From Pithys albifrons albifrons (taxonomy: Eukaryota > Chordata > Aves > Passeriformes > Thamnophilidae): a stretch of DNA of 64,000 nt. The notes beneath the pieces are model-generated. The model saw only the letters and a program-made list of their open reading frames with translations, did no database searches and had not been told where the DNA came from. The stretch is from the NCBI RefSeq assembly GCF_047495875.1, contig NC_092460.1, positions 4,839,520 through 4,903,519 of the forward strand, read 5' to 3'. The translations under genes and the position numbers were made by a program. Below are positions 1 through 11,245 of the stretch, piece after piece (positions within the stretch are counted from its first letter, which is position 1; each line of letters begins with the position of its first letter).

Positions 1-3000
1 AGGTCTCTCCAGCCCTGGCAGAAGTCCTTGGGCAGATGCCCTTGAAGGACAGCTAGAAGACCTGTCCATGGGGAAAGTTTACTTCCAGCCTCCAGCAGTT
101 TAAGGTTGGCTCATGCCCTGAAGCATAAACATTGGTACCTTGATTTCTATTTTTATCTTTTCAGAGATAGCTGTACATGCTCTCATTACTATTTGTGCAA
201 GTGTCTAATCCTTTCTTTGCATCTTCCCCATACTCTTGGCACTTGTGATATCTTGTGACAGTACGTCACAGAGAGTAATTATGAGTTGTGTATTAAGAAA
301 GAAAAAAAATCTCTTTATCTGTTTTAATTTTTTTTAGTGGTTGTTGCTTCCTGACTTCATTCAATGTCCCCTTTCTCTTGCGTTATGAGAAATGGCAAAA
401 GCACCAGATGTACCTTCTCAGGCCAAGTCACAATTTGTGTACTTTTATCATCTCCCCTCTTACTCATCTCTTGCTAAACTAAACACTCCCACCCTTATCA
501 ATCTTGCCTCGTATCTGCCAAGGCCTCTAATCATTTTTGTCACCTCCATCTGAACCTTGCCTATTTTTGCTTTACCAGAATCCATTAAAATTAAAGTTTT
601 TAGAAGCTGTTCTAAATTAAATTGTGCCATAGAAGTTAAGAGATGTGATTTGCAGCATTCGTTTTCCATGTTTTGGGCTGTCCCAGTGTTTTGCTTCCTT
701 CATTCATCCAACAGCAGTGAGTGCCTGATGGAGCGTGGTGAGATGTCCACAGTCAGGGGCTGTATTTCATGGGCCTCTGAGTACAAGTTTGTCATGCAGT
801 GTTTTGGAAAACAAGCTTAAAATATGTTCCCTGTTTTTTTGACCACACAGGGAAGCGTGCAAGCAGCTGTATGCAGTATACTATTTATGTTGTAGCAACA
901 AAAAGGCCCTCTTCCTTCTCCCCCCACCTTATCCCTCTTCTCTTCTCTATTAAAAAATATGAGAACTTCCCGTGCTTTTGACATCCAAGAAAAACGCGTC
1001 TCAGCGGTGAATAGTCCTCCAAATATTCAAAGGTCTGGTTCACTTTTGGATAAACACAGTAGTTCAGAATCTGATCTTGAGCCTACAGAAACGAGCTGGA
1101 AATCCCATAAGATTTTTTTCATCACTCAGACACAGTTCAGTTCTGGTTCAGTTTGCACGGGGAGCCAAGATTTGTATCCTTTCTCATTTTACCAGGATGT
1201 GTTGGCCCATCCCTCCTTTCTTGCTGGTACAGACCGCTACATGCTGTGAGTCTTGGCACGCCAAAATAAAGAGAACCATTTTTAATGTTTGGGAACTTTT
1301 TGCCAGATGCTTTTTAAGTGGCTTTGATGAGACTTGACTGTGACTCTTTAAAAAAGGGGAGAGAAGGTGTTTTTACAGTGTAACCGCCTGAGGATTTCAT
1401 TTGTGCCTCAAAAAAAGGGATTTTTATAGTTGTTGTCCCAGTTGTGGCTGGTTTGGGGTTCACAGGTTCCTAGTGTTGGCTGAGGTTGATCTCTTATCCT
1501 GCTGCTGCTGCTCCTTGCTGCCTGGCCACTTCATCCCTGTAAGTATCTCTGAGTATTGAAGAAAATACCTCACCCACCTTTACCCCAAAGTTGGTGGAGT
1601 TAATGAATAAATTACAAAATGGAAACTGTTGTTTGGGAGGCAAACCCTGCTGTTCCCCTGTGTGAAGCTGGGTCCTCATTGCCGCAGAGCTGCAATAGCA
1701 AGCAGGGATCTTGGCATGGGACGGTCTGTGGGATAGCAGGGCAGCAGCATCTTCCTGCCATAGGCAGGAGTAACCTCAGTGCCCACAAGGACAAAGTGCA
1801 GCACTACTGGGGCACAGGCAGCTCCACCCTGTGGGTTTGGAAGAAAGGGTTTTTGTTTCCAGTGCCTTTTTCTTAAGGGAATCTCCTCAACTGGTAGCCA
1901 GAATCTATTCCAGAGGAAAGAAACTAAGCCTGCTGGAAGAAAAATAAAGACTCATCTTCTGTCCTTATGACTGAACTATTCTAGGAGATGCTTCAGTGTG
2001 AGGCATGTTGCCAGCTCCCTTGCTCCAAGCCTGCCCCTGTCACATCAGGGACAGGATATGAGCCGGGGTTTGTACATGTGGACCTCCAGGTCCCTTCTCT
2101 TTCTCCAGCATGGGAATCATCCATTAGTCACTTGGCCAGACCAGTCTGCTGTGTCTAAGCAAAGCCTTCAGGGCCAGCTGATCATTTTATTGAGTGAAGG
2201 GTTGATGTTGTTGAAGCTCCCCCCCTTGATAAGCTGGCTGGTAGCCCTTGGATGGACCCAGCCCTGCAGAGGAGATGCAGCCAAGTGAGGCACCGAATAT
2301 TAACAGCATCTCCCCAGACTCGTAGCAACCCTCTGCTGCACCTGTGGAGCTGGATACAGAGTAGATGGAGGAGGATGATTTAAGGAAACAAGGAAATAGA
2401 GGATGAGACTGGGATGGGCATTGTTTGAATCCCAGGGTGTTGAGAGGGCTGGACAGCAGGGATGCTTCACGAGGTGATGTTGCATTCTACCTGTGTCCCA
2501 TATCAAGAGCCCTGTGTCCTGCCTGTAGCGCTCCTCAGGCTTCCCTGCTGCAGTGCTGGGAGTAGTGTTGGAGCTCACAGCTTTGTCTCATTTTGTGTGT
2601 GGTATACAGGGTCAGCATGGTGGGAATGGGGAAGGAGGCTGTAGCAGCTCATTTCCAGTTCTGGAGGAAGATGGAAGAGCTGGGCATGAATGTCAGAGGG
2701 AAAAAGTGCTGCAAGAACATCTGCTTGTCTTTTTTGCATCTTCTACATTTCATTCCTCCTCTTCGTTTTGGTTTCTTTCCTATTCTCTCTAGTTGGTTCA
2801 TCTCACCTCCCCCTGTTCTGTTCCTCCCAGAGGAACAGCACTACCCACTGCTGTCGCTTTGCACTGTTTTTTATTTTTTCCCTGTTGCATACTGCTCCGC
2901 TCCTCGCCGGTTTCCACACGTTGTGCGGCTCCTGAGCCTGCCGGAGGAGAGCTGCAGCAGGACTCCCCTTCCATGTGTCTGCCTCCTACCACCGCTCCTC

Positions 3001-6000
3001 TACATCTGCTGCTCCAGGAGAAGAGAGTGTCGCAGGAGAGGAGGTAGAGGAGGCAGGAGTGGGAGAGACATGAAGCAGCTCTGAAGCTCGGGTGCATCCG
3101 GGCTTGAGAGCTGCATCTTGCCACTCTGCTGGGAGCAGCTGTGGAGTGGAGCGGGGTGTGAGGACAGATGGGAGCTGAGAAAGAAGAGAGATTGCTGTCT
3201 GAGTCTAAATTCCCCCTCGTCCCACTCAGGAGAAACAAAGGTACTTGCCTTGAGAGACTGAATGGCAGCAAGAAGCCCTTCTGGGAGGTGAAGCATGTAG
3301 CTGCCATCCAGGTGTTCTCTCAGTGCCCAAATCCATTGTGAAACTCAGGGAGAAATAGGTGGGGGGAGAACTGCATGCCTGCTGCTGTGAAGCCATGCAT
3401 TCCCAAACCTCAGTGGGGAAAGCTGTGCAGCACTATCAGCTTGTAAGGGTGTGACTATCAGAGTTAACACAGAAGGTCTTGCTTCTGGAGTCTGGGACCG
3501 GGGTAGTGTTATGCTTTCTCCAAGGGTAGATTTTGCCCTTAAAATATCGTCTTTCTCATCTCTCTCTCCTTGTTTTGTTGTGTTTTGCTTTTTAATGACC
3601 ATAACTGAAAAAATGGATAGATGATGATGTTGGCTGGAGAGTTAACTTTCCAGATTTACTGCTTGGACAGTTCAGATGGCAGTGGGACCATCTCTGATTT
3701 CTGGGAACACTTCCTTCCTCCTTTCTCAAGTTGCCTTCCTGATAAGCAGCTTTGTCCACCTGGAAAGGCCCCAAATCCTTAGGAATCTGTAAAAACACAT
3801 GGGATTTTGGTTTGTGCCCTCCTTGCAACTTCTGCATGCATGCTTTCCATTTTGGAGGCAGCTGATTACTGCAAAACTGCCCTGGGAATTGGCAGTCAGA
3901 CAGGATGGCCATTCCTTTTACATCCTCATGGCTGTTGCTCGTCTCCCTACCCTTTAATGCACATACCTTTCCATATGTCCTGGAGTTCCCTGGATCAGTC
4001 TTTCCATGCCTTATAAACCTGAGGTGCAGAAACAAACTTCTCATGGCATTGGAGCCAGACCTGTTATAGCTATAAGTCATCATATTTCATTAATAACTGA
4101 TTGATATTAATATTGGTGGGAGCAGATGGGAAGGGTGGAGCTGCAGCTCTTTTTCTTCACTAGGAATAGGCTCATGGAAGAAAGTTGGAGAGTCACTGCC
4201 TTGTACTGGCTGCAGTGGTGGAACAAGTTAGCAAAAGGCTCCATGTGACTGGATTCTGTTACTGTTTTCCTTATGTACTGACACTGTAAGCAAGTATATG
4301 GCATTTAAGCAGCATTTCTATTTTTAAAGTTCTACCCTCTTTTTCCAGTGTATTTCCCAGCCTCAGCCCCCTTCCCAAATCAGGAGTTTCTGGACACATG
4401 AAGTCAGAGGCAGGGCTGCATTTTTCAGCAGAACTTGTCCAAAGAGGATGATGAAACTGAAAGGTCGAGCTTGCATGAAAATGTCGAATTACAACAGTAA
4501 CTGGAGTGATAACAGTGCCCAGTATTCTGGGCAAACAACAGCTGGACAAACAAGTCACGTTCTGTCTGTCTTGCAATAAAATTGTCTTGGTCATCGCAAA
4601 AGTGTACTTCTTTTTCCCCTCCCAGTGCTTAACTAGTTGGGAAATATTAAATAGTAGCCACTTCCCTAAGCACAGGGAGAGGGATTTTCAGTGGGGCTTC
4701 CCACTTTGTGAATGAAACAGACTTGATTCATCTTACAGTTAATGTGCTGTTAACATTTTTCCTGGGTTAGGTGTCACCCAGTGTTGACTCTCAAATACCA
4801 TCCCAAGTTTGTGCAATATCTCTAAACTGCAGTGTTTCAGTTGCCTTTTTACTGGATTCTGTTTATGCCAGGAAAATTTCTTTATCTCTGGGTGATTTCC
4901 TAATGGATAAGAAAATACCTTGGGAGTTTATTTACTGTATCTTTTATCTAGGCATAGGATGACTTGGTTGGTAGGAAGTCTTCTCTTGATGTCATCCTTC
5001 CAAATCCATGTTTATAGTGACCAAAAATGATGGCACTCAGCAGATGCACTTGCTAAGGGATGCATTGCTTTCTCTTTTTTTCCAGTAAGTGGGAAGATTT
5101 CCTCTTTGTGTTTTGGTGCAGAGAGGAGGATGGTTGCCAGTGCTCTGTGATTAGTGCTGGAAGCCAGGATTGGTGTCTGGGTCTCTGGGCATCCCAGGTA
5201 GCTCTTTCCAGGCTTGCAGACTCCTTGAGCAGCGTGGATAACATTCTGGTAATCACAGACCCAAATATTTGAAACCACTCAGTGGTTTCAGGGGCTCTTG
5301 GCATCTCTCCTGCCCTGTGAAGGAACAGGCAGTTGTCTGGACGCACAAACATGAGCTGATTTTTCACGGCCCCTGGCAATTGTTCGCTTGCAAGCACGTG
5401 GTGGAGATTTAGGATGTAACTACGGCAGTGGGGAGGAATGTGTGAAAAGAGCTTGGAGATGTCAGAGCACCTGCTCATGAGGAGAGGGCCACGTTAGCAG
5501 AGCTGTTGGCTAGCAGTAAACAGTCCTGGCACCCTTGTTTCAGGACTTGGCAGCAGCAGGAGTTGAACCGAGTCCAGCTTTACTCTCTACTGCCTGTTCA
5601 GTAAGTTGAGGACAAGGCAGATGATTAAGGAAATGTGGGGAAACTGCTACAGAAGCTTTTGGAAAGATAAGAGACTTTGGTCTCCATGTCTGACAGTCTG
5701 GCACTTCTCACTAGCATTGAATTCACATGCAAATCAAAGGCAACATCTACTCCCACAGGAAGCTTTATTAATGTACAGGCCTGCTTGCGAATCTCCGTGC
5801 TGATGAAGGTTGTGGGACTGACTTCACTCAGATTAATTTCCCTGTCTCTCCTCGTTTGAGCACTGTGCAGCACCGGCAGCCTCAGCAGGGCTCCCACGCC
5901 AGCATCCAGCCCTGAGCTCCTGACGGGAATGGCACTGCCTGGAACCAGGGGAGGGGGTAGAGGTGTGATGCTCATTGCCTTGGATTATATGGGATGTGCC

Positions 6001-7317
6001 ATTTTAATGAGGGCAGGTGTCCACTGGTCTTGAAACATCAGCAAATTCCATGAAGGTCCTCCAAATGGGCTTGAACTATTTCGGGTATAAGAGGAAGGAG
6101 GGCTGGTGTGTCCCAGACCGTCTTTATTCAGCACATCATGTGTGAGCAGTGCAGATGAGTCTTGGAAGTGGCAATGGCAGTTCTTGATCTCAGGTAGGAA
6201 GGAGAAAAGGCTGACAAGGGAGATGTAGAAAGGAAAAGGGACATTGGATCCCTGAGTTCACCATACCACCAAGGACGCAGTGGCTACTTGATGTGGATGT
6301 TCATTAAGAACCAAATCTGAGCTATAAACAACCTTCCACATCTTAAACCTGAGGTTATCCGATGCTCAGCTCTTATTGCTGTCCGTTATTTGTAGGTTGA
6401 AAAAGTGAAATCTTGAGAGGAGAGAAGGGAAATGCCATTTCAGTCTGCAATCACCTGGAATGTCAGCATGCTGCCATCTCACCTTCATGTACCTTATTTC
6501 TCCCTTTGATGTTCCTGTCTGTCCTGACTCTTTGTATCCACAGTGCTCCCTCCAGCCCACTTTCATTGATTTCAGTCCTTTCCTTCCTGCCCTGCTCCAC
6601 CCTCTGTGCCAGTCCCTCCCTCTCACCATTATTGGTTCCACCAGGTCTGTGCCAGGGCAGGTGACAACCAGACATGGAGCAAGTGGTGTAGATGTGATTG
6701 GGAGTGGAGACTCTCACAAGGGTGGATGTGTAGGATGTGGGTGCTGTGCAAGTGGGACTGGAGCAGGGACAGAGCTCTGGCTTTTCTCTGTCAGTGCTTT
6801 GCCAGTGCAAGTCTGGCCCTGGGAACAGAAATCCTTATTGGTGTGGGGTAAGCCATGGTAAGGGCTTATGGTGGCAGCAGCCACCCCAATTAGCTGCACA
6901 GAGCTTTGTGGCCAGCTCGAGTAGAGAGCAGGCATTTCTTGCATGGCTACTTGTTCTGGGAATCTTCAAAAATTTCTGGCAGCCAATTTAATTGTGCAAC
7001 CTCTCAGCTGCCAGAACGGATAGAATATGATCATATCACATGAAATGCATGCAGGGTCTGCTATAGCAACTGTATTTCAAAGAGACAACACATATGGTGA
7101 CTGGTTCTTTTTGGAATAATATCTATAAGTTGATGATGTTTTATTCAAAAAGGCTGTAGCTTGAAAGGTTAGGGATGTTCTGATTGTTTAGTGTATGATT
7201 AAAGAAAGGCTTCTGTGTTTTTTTTGGCCTATTGAATCTAATTACTGGGAACTAAAATGATCATTTGATTGCACATTTACCTGGAATTATTCTTCTGCAG
7301 AGCCAGTCTTAATAATA

Positions 7318-7460
7318 TATAATAATATGTTGCGCTTGTACTGTATAGAGCTTCTTGTCTGAGCAACTCAGAGTGCTTTACAAGTATTCATTAATTAAAT
7401 AAGCCATACAACACCCCTGTTAAGTAGGTGAGTATTTGTTGCCCATTCCCTTAAGTCTTG
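7318..7460 (+). repeat. Ancient MIR-like SINE fragment
   Basis: The segment has the block order of amniote MIR-type elements: a 'tatagagctt' block, then 'agtgctttacaagtattca', then 'acacccctgttaagtaggtg', then a decayed 'cccattcc' block where the family has CCCCATTTTACAG. Identification is from memory of the family consensus and divergence is high. A RepeatMasker run with an amniote library should call it MIR/MIR1_Amn or a CR1-L3-type tail. Confidence 0.6.
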
Positions 7461-8715
7461 CAGATTTTATTTCTGCTGCCTGTGCCCACCCTTGAAGATG
7501 CTTTTATAACTAAATAAGCTAATTCAATAAAAATAAAATTTTAACCATACTTAGAACTTTCTTCATAAAGGTTTCTTTTGTTCTGTTGTATTCATTAGTA
7601 GACTGTGGGATCTTCTGGTTCTTGATGCTGCACTGTGATGGGATGGTTGTGTGTGTGGGAGCCCAGATCTGTGCCTACCCTGGTGTGTGTCCATGCCCAG
7701 CAGATCCCTGCAGGACACGGACCATTTTAGAGGTGTTGTGGGTGCTCTGAGCTCTGTCCAGCTTGAAATGCAAAATCACATTACCCTCACCACATCAGCC
7801 TCTGTTGGAAATCACATCCACCCTTACAGAGTTTTTGTGATCCAGTGGAGACTTGTTACTAAATTTGAAAGGAGAACTTGTTGCCAAAGTGTGGTAGAGT
7901 CTCGTCTCTCTGCTTGCCCTGGCCAGCAGTGATGGTTCTTCAACACGCTGTGCTGACCAGTGTCTTCAAAAGTAAAAAGACGGGTCCAGGCCAGAAAATA
8001 ACAAGTTTTTAGTGGGGGGGTTTGGGTCTGAGTTTGCAGTACTTGGTAACAAACCTTTCTCAGCAGTTCTGCACTGAGATTAAACACTCTGCAACTTGGA
8101 GAAGCAAGTGAAACCCAAAGCGTATCTGACTTCTTAATTAAATAGGTATTAATTAAATCACTCAGAGAACATACACAGTAGGAGTGGGGAAGGCTTTTTC
8201 CCTCCTTCCATGTAGGCATCTTGCAAAGGGACTATTTTTCTTGTTTTACATTAATGAAGTCTTCAGCCTTCCCACTTTTCCACCTACACATGTACTGAAC
8301 GTCTCCAAGGAGACCAAGGAGGCCCGAGTCCGGTGCTGGTGAATCCTTTGGGAGCAGCAGGCTGGGGTCTTGCCAGCGGAGCCTCAGCTGTGCCACAGTC
8401 TGTCTTGCAAAGATCATCCTTGCAGTCCCCTGGCTGGGGAGCTGGGAGGGAGCCAAGGCAGGGACTTGCTCTTCATCTTTTCTTCCATGTTTTGTCTACT
8501 CTTTCTTTTCTCTACCTGGTGAAGAATTTGGTGTCCAGGGGTGGTTTTTCTTTGCTTTGCATGAAATTTTGCAATAATCCCTGACATGTCATGCCTGCTT
8601 ATGCTTTTGGGGTCGTGTCCTTTGTCCCTCCATCCTGTAAGGTCACACTGTCCCTTCGCTGCTCTGCCCCCTCCCACTGAGTCCCCACAGCTGGTCTGTC
8701 ACAAGCTGACAGTGA

Positions 8716-8800
8716 TTTTCATAGGATTGTAGAATATCCTGAGTTGGAAGGGACCAATAAGGATCATCAGAGTCCAAGTCCTGGATTTGGGTGGGTTGAG
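8716..8800 (-). mobile_element. CR1 LINE 3' end fragment (inverted)
   Basis: On the + strand the piece reads 'ataggattgtagaatatcc' followed by 'gagttggaagggacc' and 'aaggatcatcagagtccaa'. This is the reverse complement of the conserved CR1 3' end, whose terminal ATTCTATG-type octamer repeat here lies at the left edge. Only about 80 bp is kept, the usual 5' truncation of avian CR1. It supports a bird or other reptile origin. Confidence 0.85.
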
Positions 8801-9395
8801 ATGCTGTCCATGCTTTTTTGTGTGTTCACTCCGGCTCCTCACAGCCTCCTCAGCCTTCAGCACGGCATGTCTGGGACTCAGTATGGCTCCTCCTGCTGCT
8901 GCCTCTCCTCTTCCTCCCACCATAACCTACCAGAAACTTCCTTGATGTCCTCTGGTGCTCAGGAGAGCAGACAGTGATATACCACTGCCCTCTTCTGTAA
9001 ACCTGACCTGACCTGCTGGAAAGAAAGCACATGAAAAGCGTGAGACTGCCCAGTAGTGACGAGAGCTGTGGGCGGCTCCAAGGGGACAAAAATAACTGTG
9101 TGGAGCTGACCACTGGGACTCCTGCAGTTACTTGAGATTCCCACCCAGGACCTGAACATCAGCTGCTACTGGTTTTCTCTGTGGTCAAAATGGGAAGCCC
9201 AGTAGTGGGATATCGACACATTCCATGCAAGTGCTGAGTTGTTATTTTTGTGGAAGCCACTGCTTTCCTCAGTGGAGATGGATCCGTAGTGAAGTGGTAC
9301 CCCATGACTGGGGATTGCCTTGACCTTGTGCTGTGTGTGTAGCTCCCCATGCCCTGTTTGCTGCACACTCAGGTTTCCAACCTCTTTCCCCACAG

Positions 9396-9428
9396 GCTCT
9401 CCAGGTGGCACGGCAGCTTCTCCTGCAA

Positions 9429-9463
<35 letters not shown>

Positions 9464-9521
9464 GCAACAAGTTAGTGGATTAAAGTCTCCTAAGAGGAAT
9501 GACAAACAGCCAGCCCTTCAG
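9396..9521 (+). CDS. FOXP1: FOXP1 exon A: N-terminal Q-rich segment with polyQ run
   Basis: Internal coding exon of 126 nt (42 codons, phase 0 to 0), bounded by a CCCCACAG acceptor and a CAG|GTAAGG donor. It reads [10 protein letters not shown], then 15 Gln, then [17 protein letters not shown]. Residues [10 protein letters not shown] separate FOXP1 from its paralogue FOXP2, which I recall as having SSDKQRPLQ there. The product is a nuclear transcription factor, mostly a repressor, that dimerises with FOXP1/2/4; this exon belongs to the glutamine-rich N-terminal domain that tunes transcriptional activity. The human run here is about 7 Gln as I recall, so this allele is longer. The length is divisible by three, so skipping would keep the frame. 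The start codon is in an exon upstream of the window. Confidence 0.96.
9426..9470 (+). repeat. FOXP1: CAG/CAA polyglutamine tract (15 codons)
   Basis: The tract reads CAA, (CAG)5, CAA, (CAG)6, CAA, CAA, encoding 15 consecutive glutamines. The longest pure CAG stretch is six units. The CAA interruptions are expected to limit slippage. The length probably varies between species and perhaps between individuals. Confidence 0.97.
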
Positions 9522-10875
9522 GTAAGGGGAACCTCAGTGCTTCTGTGAGGGGCTGGGGCTTGTTAAAACTGAATAAATGCATCTTCCTAGTGAACACAGG
9601 GATGGGACCTTCAGAAGCTTCCTCCCAGTGTGTCCACAGAGTGGCTGTGGCTGCTGTACGTGGTGGAAGGACCAGTGTGGGTGCTCTTGAAAATCCCACC
9701 CACAGCATATTTACAAATCATGAACATGTACTTTTATTAGTGTCTGATAGGGTTGGATCATGACAAAATGGAATAGCTTTTGTTACTGTGTCAGTGTGCA
9801 TAGGAGATTTGCATTAACATTTCTGTTTGATTGCTGTTCCATTTGTAGTCTGTGTTCACTCAAACTGTTGATTTGCTGTGTCAAGAATATTGGGAAATAC
9901 TAGGATATCATATCATCAGTGTGTTTTTTCCTCTTTATTGTCTGCTGATTTATGGACATCTTTAGAAATAAAATCTAAATATTATAGAGCTTTGTGCTGT
10001 TATGAATTCAGAGAGCTAAAACCAATATAGCATTCCCAAACAGAAGATGTATGCACACATATAGGGCTTTGGAGTACATTCTGTTAGTCTTGTGGGATAA
10101 ATCACGGGGAGTTAAAGACAAGAAAGACCTATAAGGTCATGTATCACATTTTCCTTTTTTTTTTTTTCCTATTCTAGTGTTAGAAATCCCAAGTGGTAGT
10201 GGGACCGCTGTTATTTTCCTTCGGATGCTTTTCCGTAACAAAGCACACTCTCAGGAACTTTCCACTTTAATTCCATCCTCTTGCTCCAAGTAATACTGCT
10301 TGTATAAATACTGAGTCAGTCCCTTGCCTTGCCTCGTGTTCACACTCTTCAAACATCTGAGATACGAACATGTACTTGCCAGTTTTGGCAAATTATATGT
10401 ATCTAGTTCTTTATGTATTTCATAAACTGGCACTTCCAGACCCTTGACCACTTCTCTGATTTGCAGCTGGTTATTGCTTTTATTACTGCTCTCTGCAATT
10501 GCAGCATGTCCCTGGATTTTTGATAATCAGTTCCTGAATGCAGCAGTTCAGCTGCAGTTGCACAAAGCCCTGTAGCTGGGACATTTATCTTATCTTGCTA
10601 TTCTATATCTGATGCTTCAGCCTCTGTAGCCCCAAATTCTTTCCGGGGTTTTTTTTTCCCCTCTTGTTGTCATAGCACGTTGTCAAACTCATGTCTGTTT
10701 TGCTCTTTCTATTTTTTTTTTAGTTTGATATACTATCACCATGAGTTCCCTGACAGCATTGCTGCTTCTCTTGCCTTTTATATGTGCTTCAGATTATTTT
10801 CCTACAAAAATACGGATCCTAGAGTCTTTAAATATGTAGTAGAATATGGAAGGTAAAGCCAACATCCCTAAAGGC

Positions 10876-10990
10876 CTTGACAGTAAAGTGAGAGGACCTG
10901 ATCCTGTGGTTCCTACCCAAATAAAGCTGATGGGGACTTCAAGGGAAGTTTTGCCTGAGTGAGGAATAGCTATTAACTGCAGCCCTTGGC
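10876..10990. repeat. Ancient MITE-like repeat, copy 1
   Basis: The piece starts with 'gaggacctgatcctg', holds 'cttcaagggaagttttgcct' in the middle and ends with 'ctgcagcccttggcc'. The same block order appears, diverged, near 14.05-14.15 kb and 44.00-44.10 kb. The complementary ends (GACCTGATCC-type and GGCCC-type) suggest a short inverted-repeat element widespread in reptile and bird genomes. I cannot name the family. Confidence 0.4.
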
Positions 10991-11021
10991 CCAGCATGGA
11001 CAACTTCAAGCTTTGGTGTAG

Positions 11022-11245
11022 TGATTTCATCTTCAAAGCATTTTGCAAATACTAATCTCCAAAACATCCCCAGAAGGAAAGTCTGATAAGTAAGTAGCAT
11101 TATCCCAGTTCTGGACTGGGAAACTGAGGGAAGCGGGTTAAGCGCCTCACTTAGGATCACAGAGGGAATTGGGTTTAGAGGTAGGATTAAGATTCATGAG
11201 TTCCTGGCTCCCACCCCCATGCTCCGGCTGCTGGACAACACCTCG
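11022..11245 (+). repeat. Ancient MIR-like SINE
   Basis: MIR-type blocks occur in order: 'tcttcaaagcattttgcaaa', 'agcattatccca', 'gggaaactgagg', 'gggttaagcgcctcactta', 'atcacagaggg', 'gagttcctggctccca' and 'catgctcc'. The order and spacing match the MIR core and tail as I recall them, making this the most complete copy here. It sits directly beside the MITE-like piece at 10.88-10.99 kb. Confidence 0.75.

Larger units (their letters stand above)
1..9395 (+). other. FOXP1: FOXP1 intron, 3' part (upstream of exon A)
   Basis: This stretch has no supportable coding exon. It runs straight into the exon A acceptor (pyrimidine-rich tract ending CCCCACAG at 9395), so it is read as the downstream part of the intron before the polyglutamine exon. 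In other vertebrates the preceding exon encodes the start Met and N-terminal segment; I looked for it and did not find it, so it lies outside the window. Visible contents are an ancient MIR-like piece near 7.3-7.46 kb, a CR1 fragment near 8.72-8.80 kb, and otherwise unremarkable AT-rich sequence with short chance open frames. Confidence 0.8.

Noticed and set aside
2593..3307. 163-codon (+) and 169-codon (-) overlapping open frames
   Set aside because: They lie on opposite strands over the same intronic DNA. No recognisable domains or splice context were seen, so chance is the better explanation.
9269..9505. Poly-Cys open frame on the minus strand over exon A
   Set aside because: It is the reverse complement of the CAG/CAA glutamine run, a shadow of the real exon.
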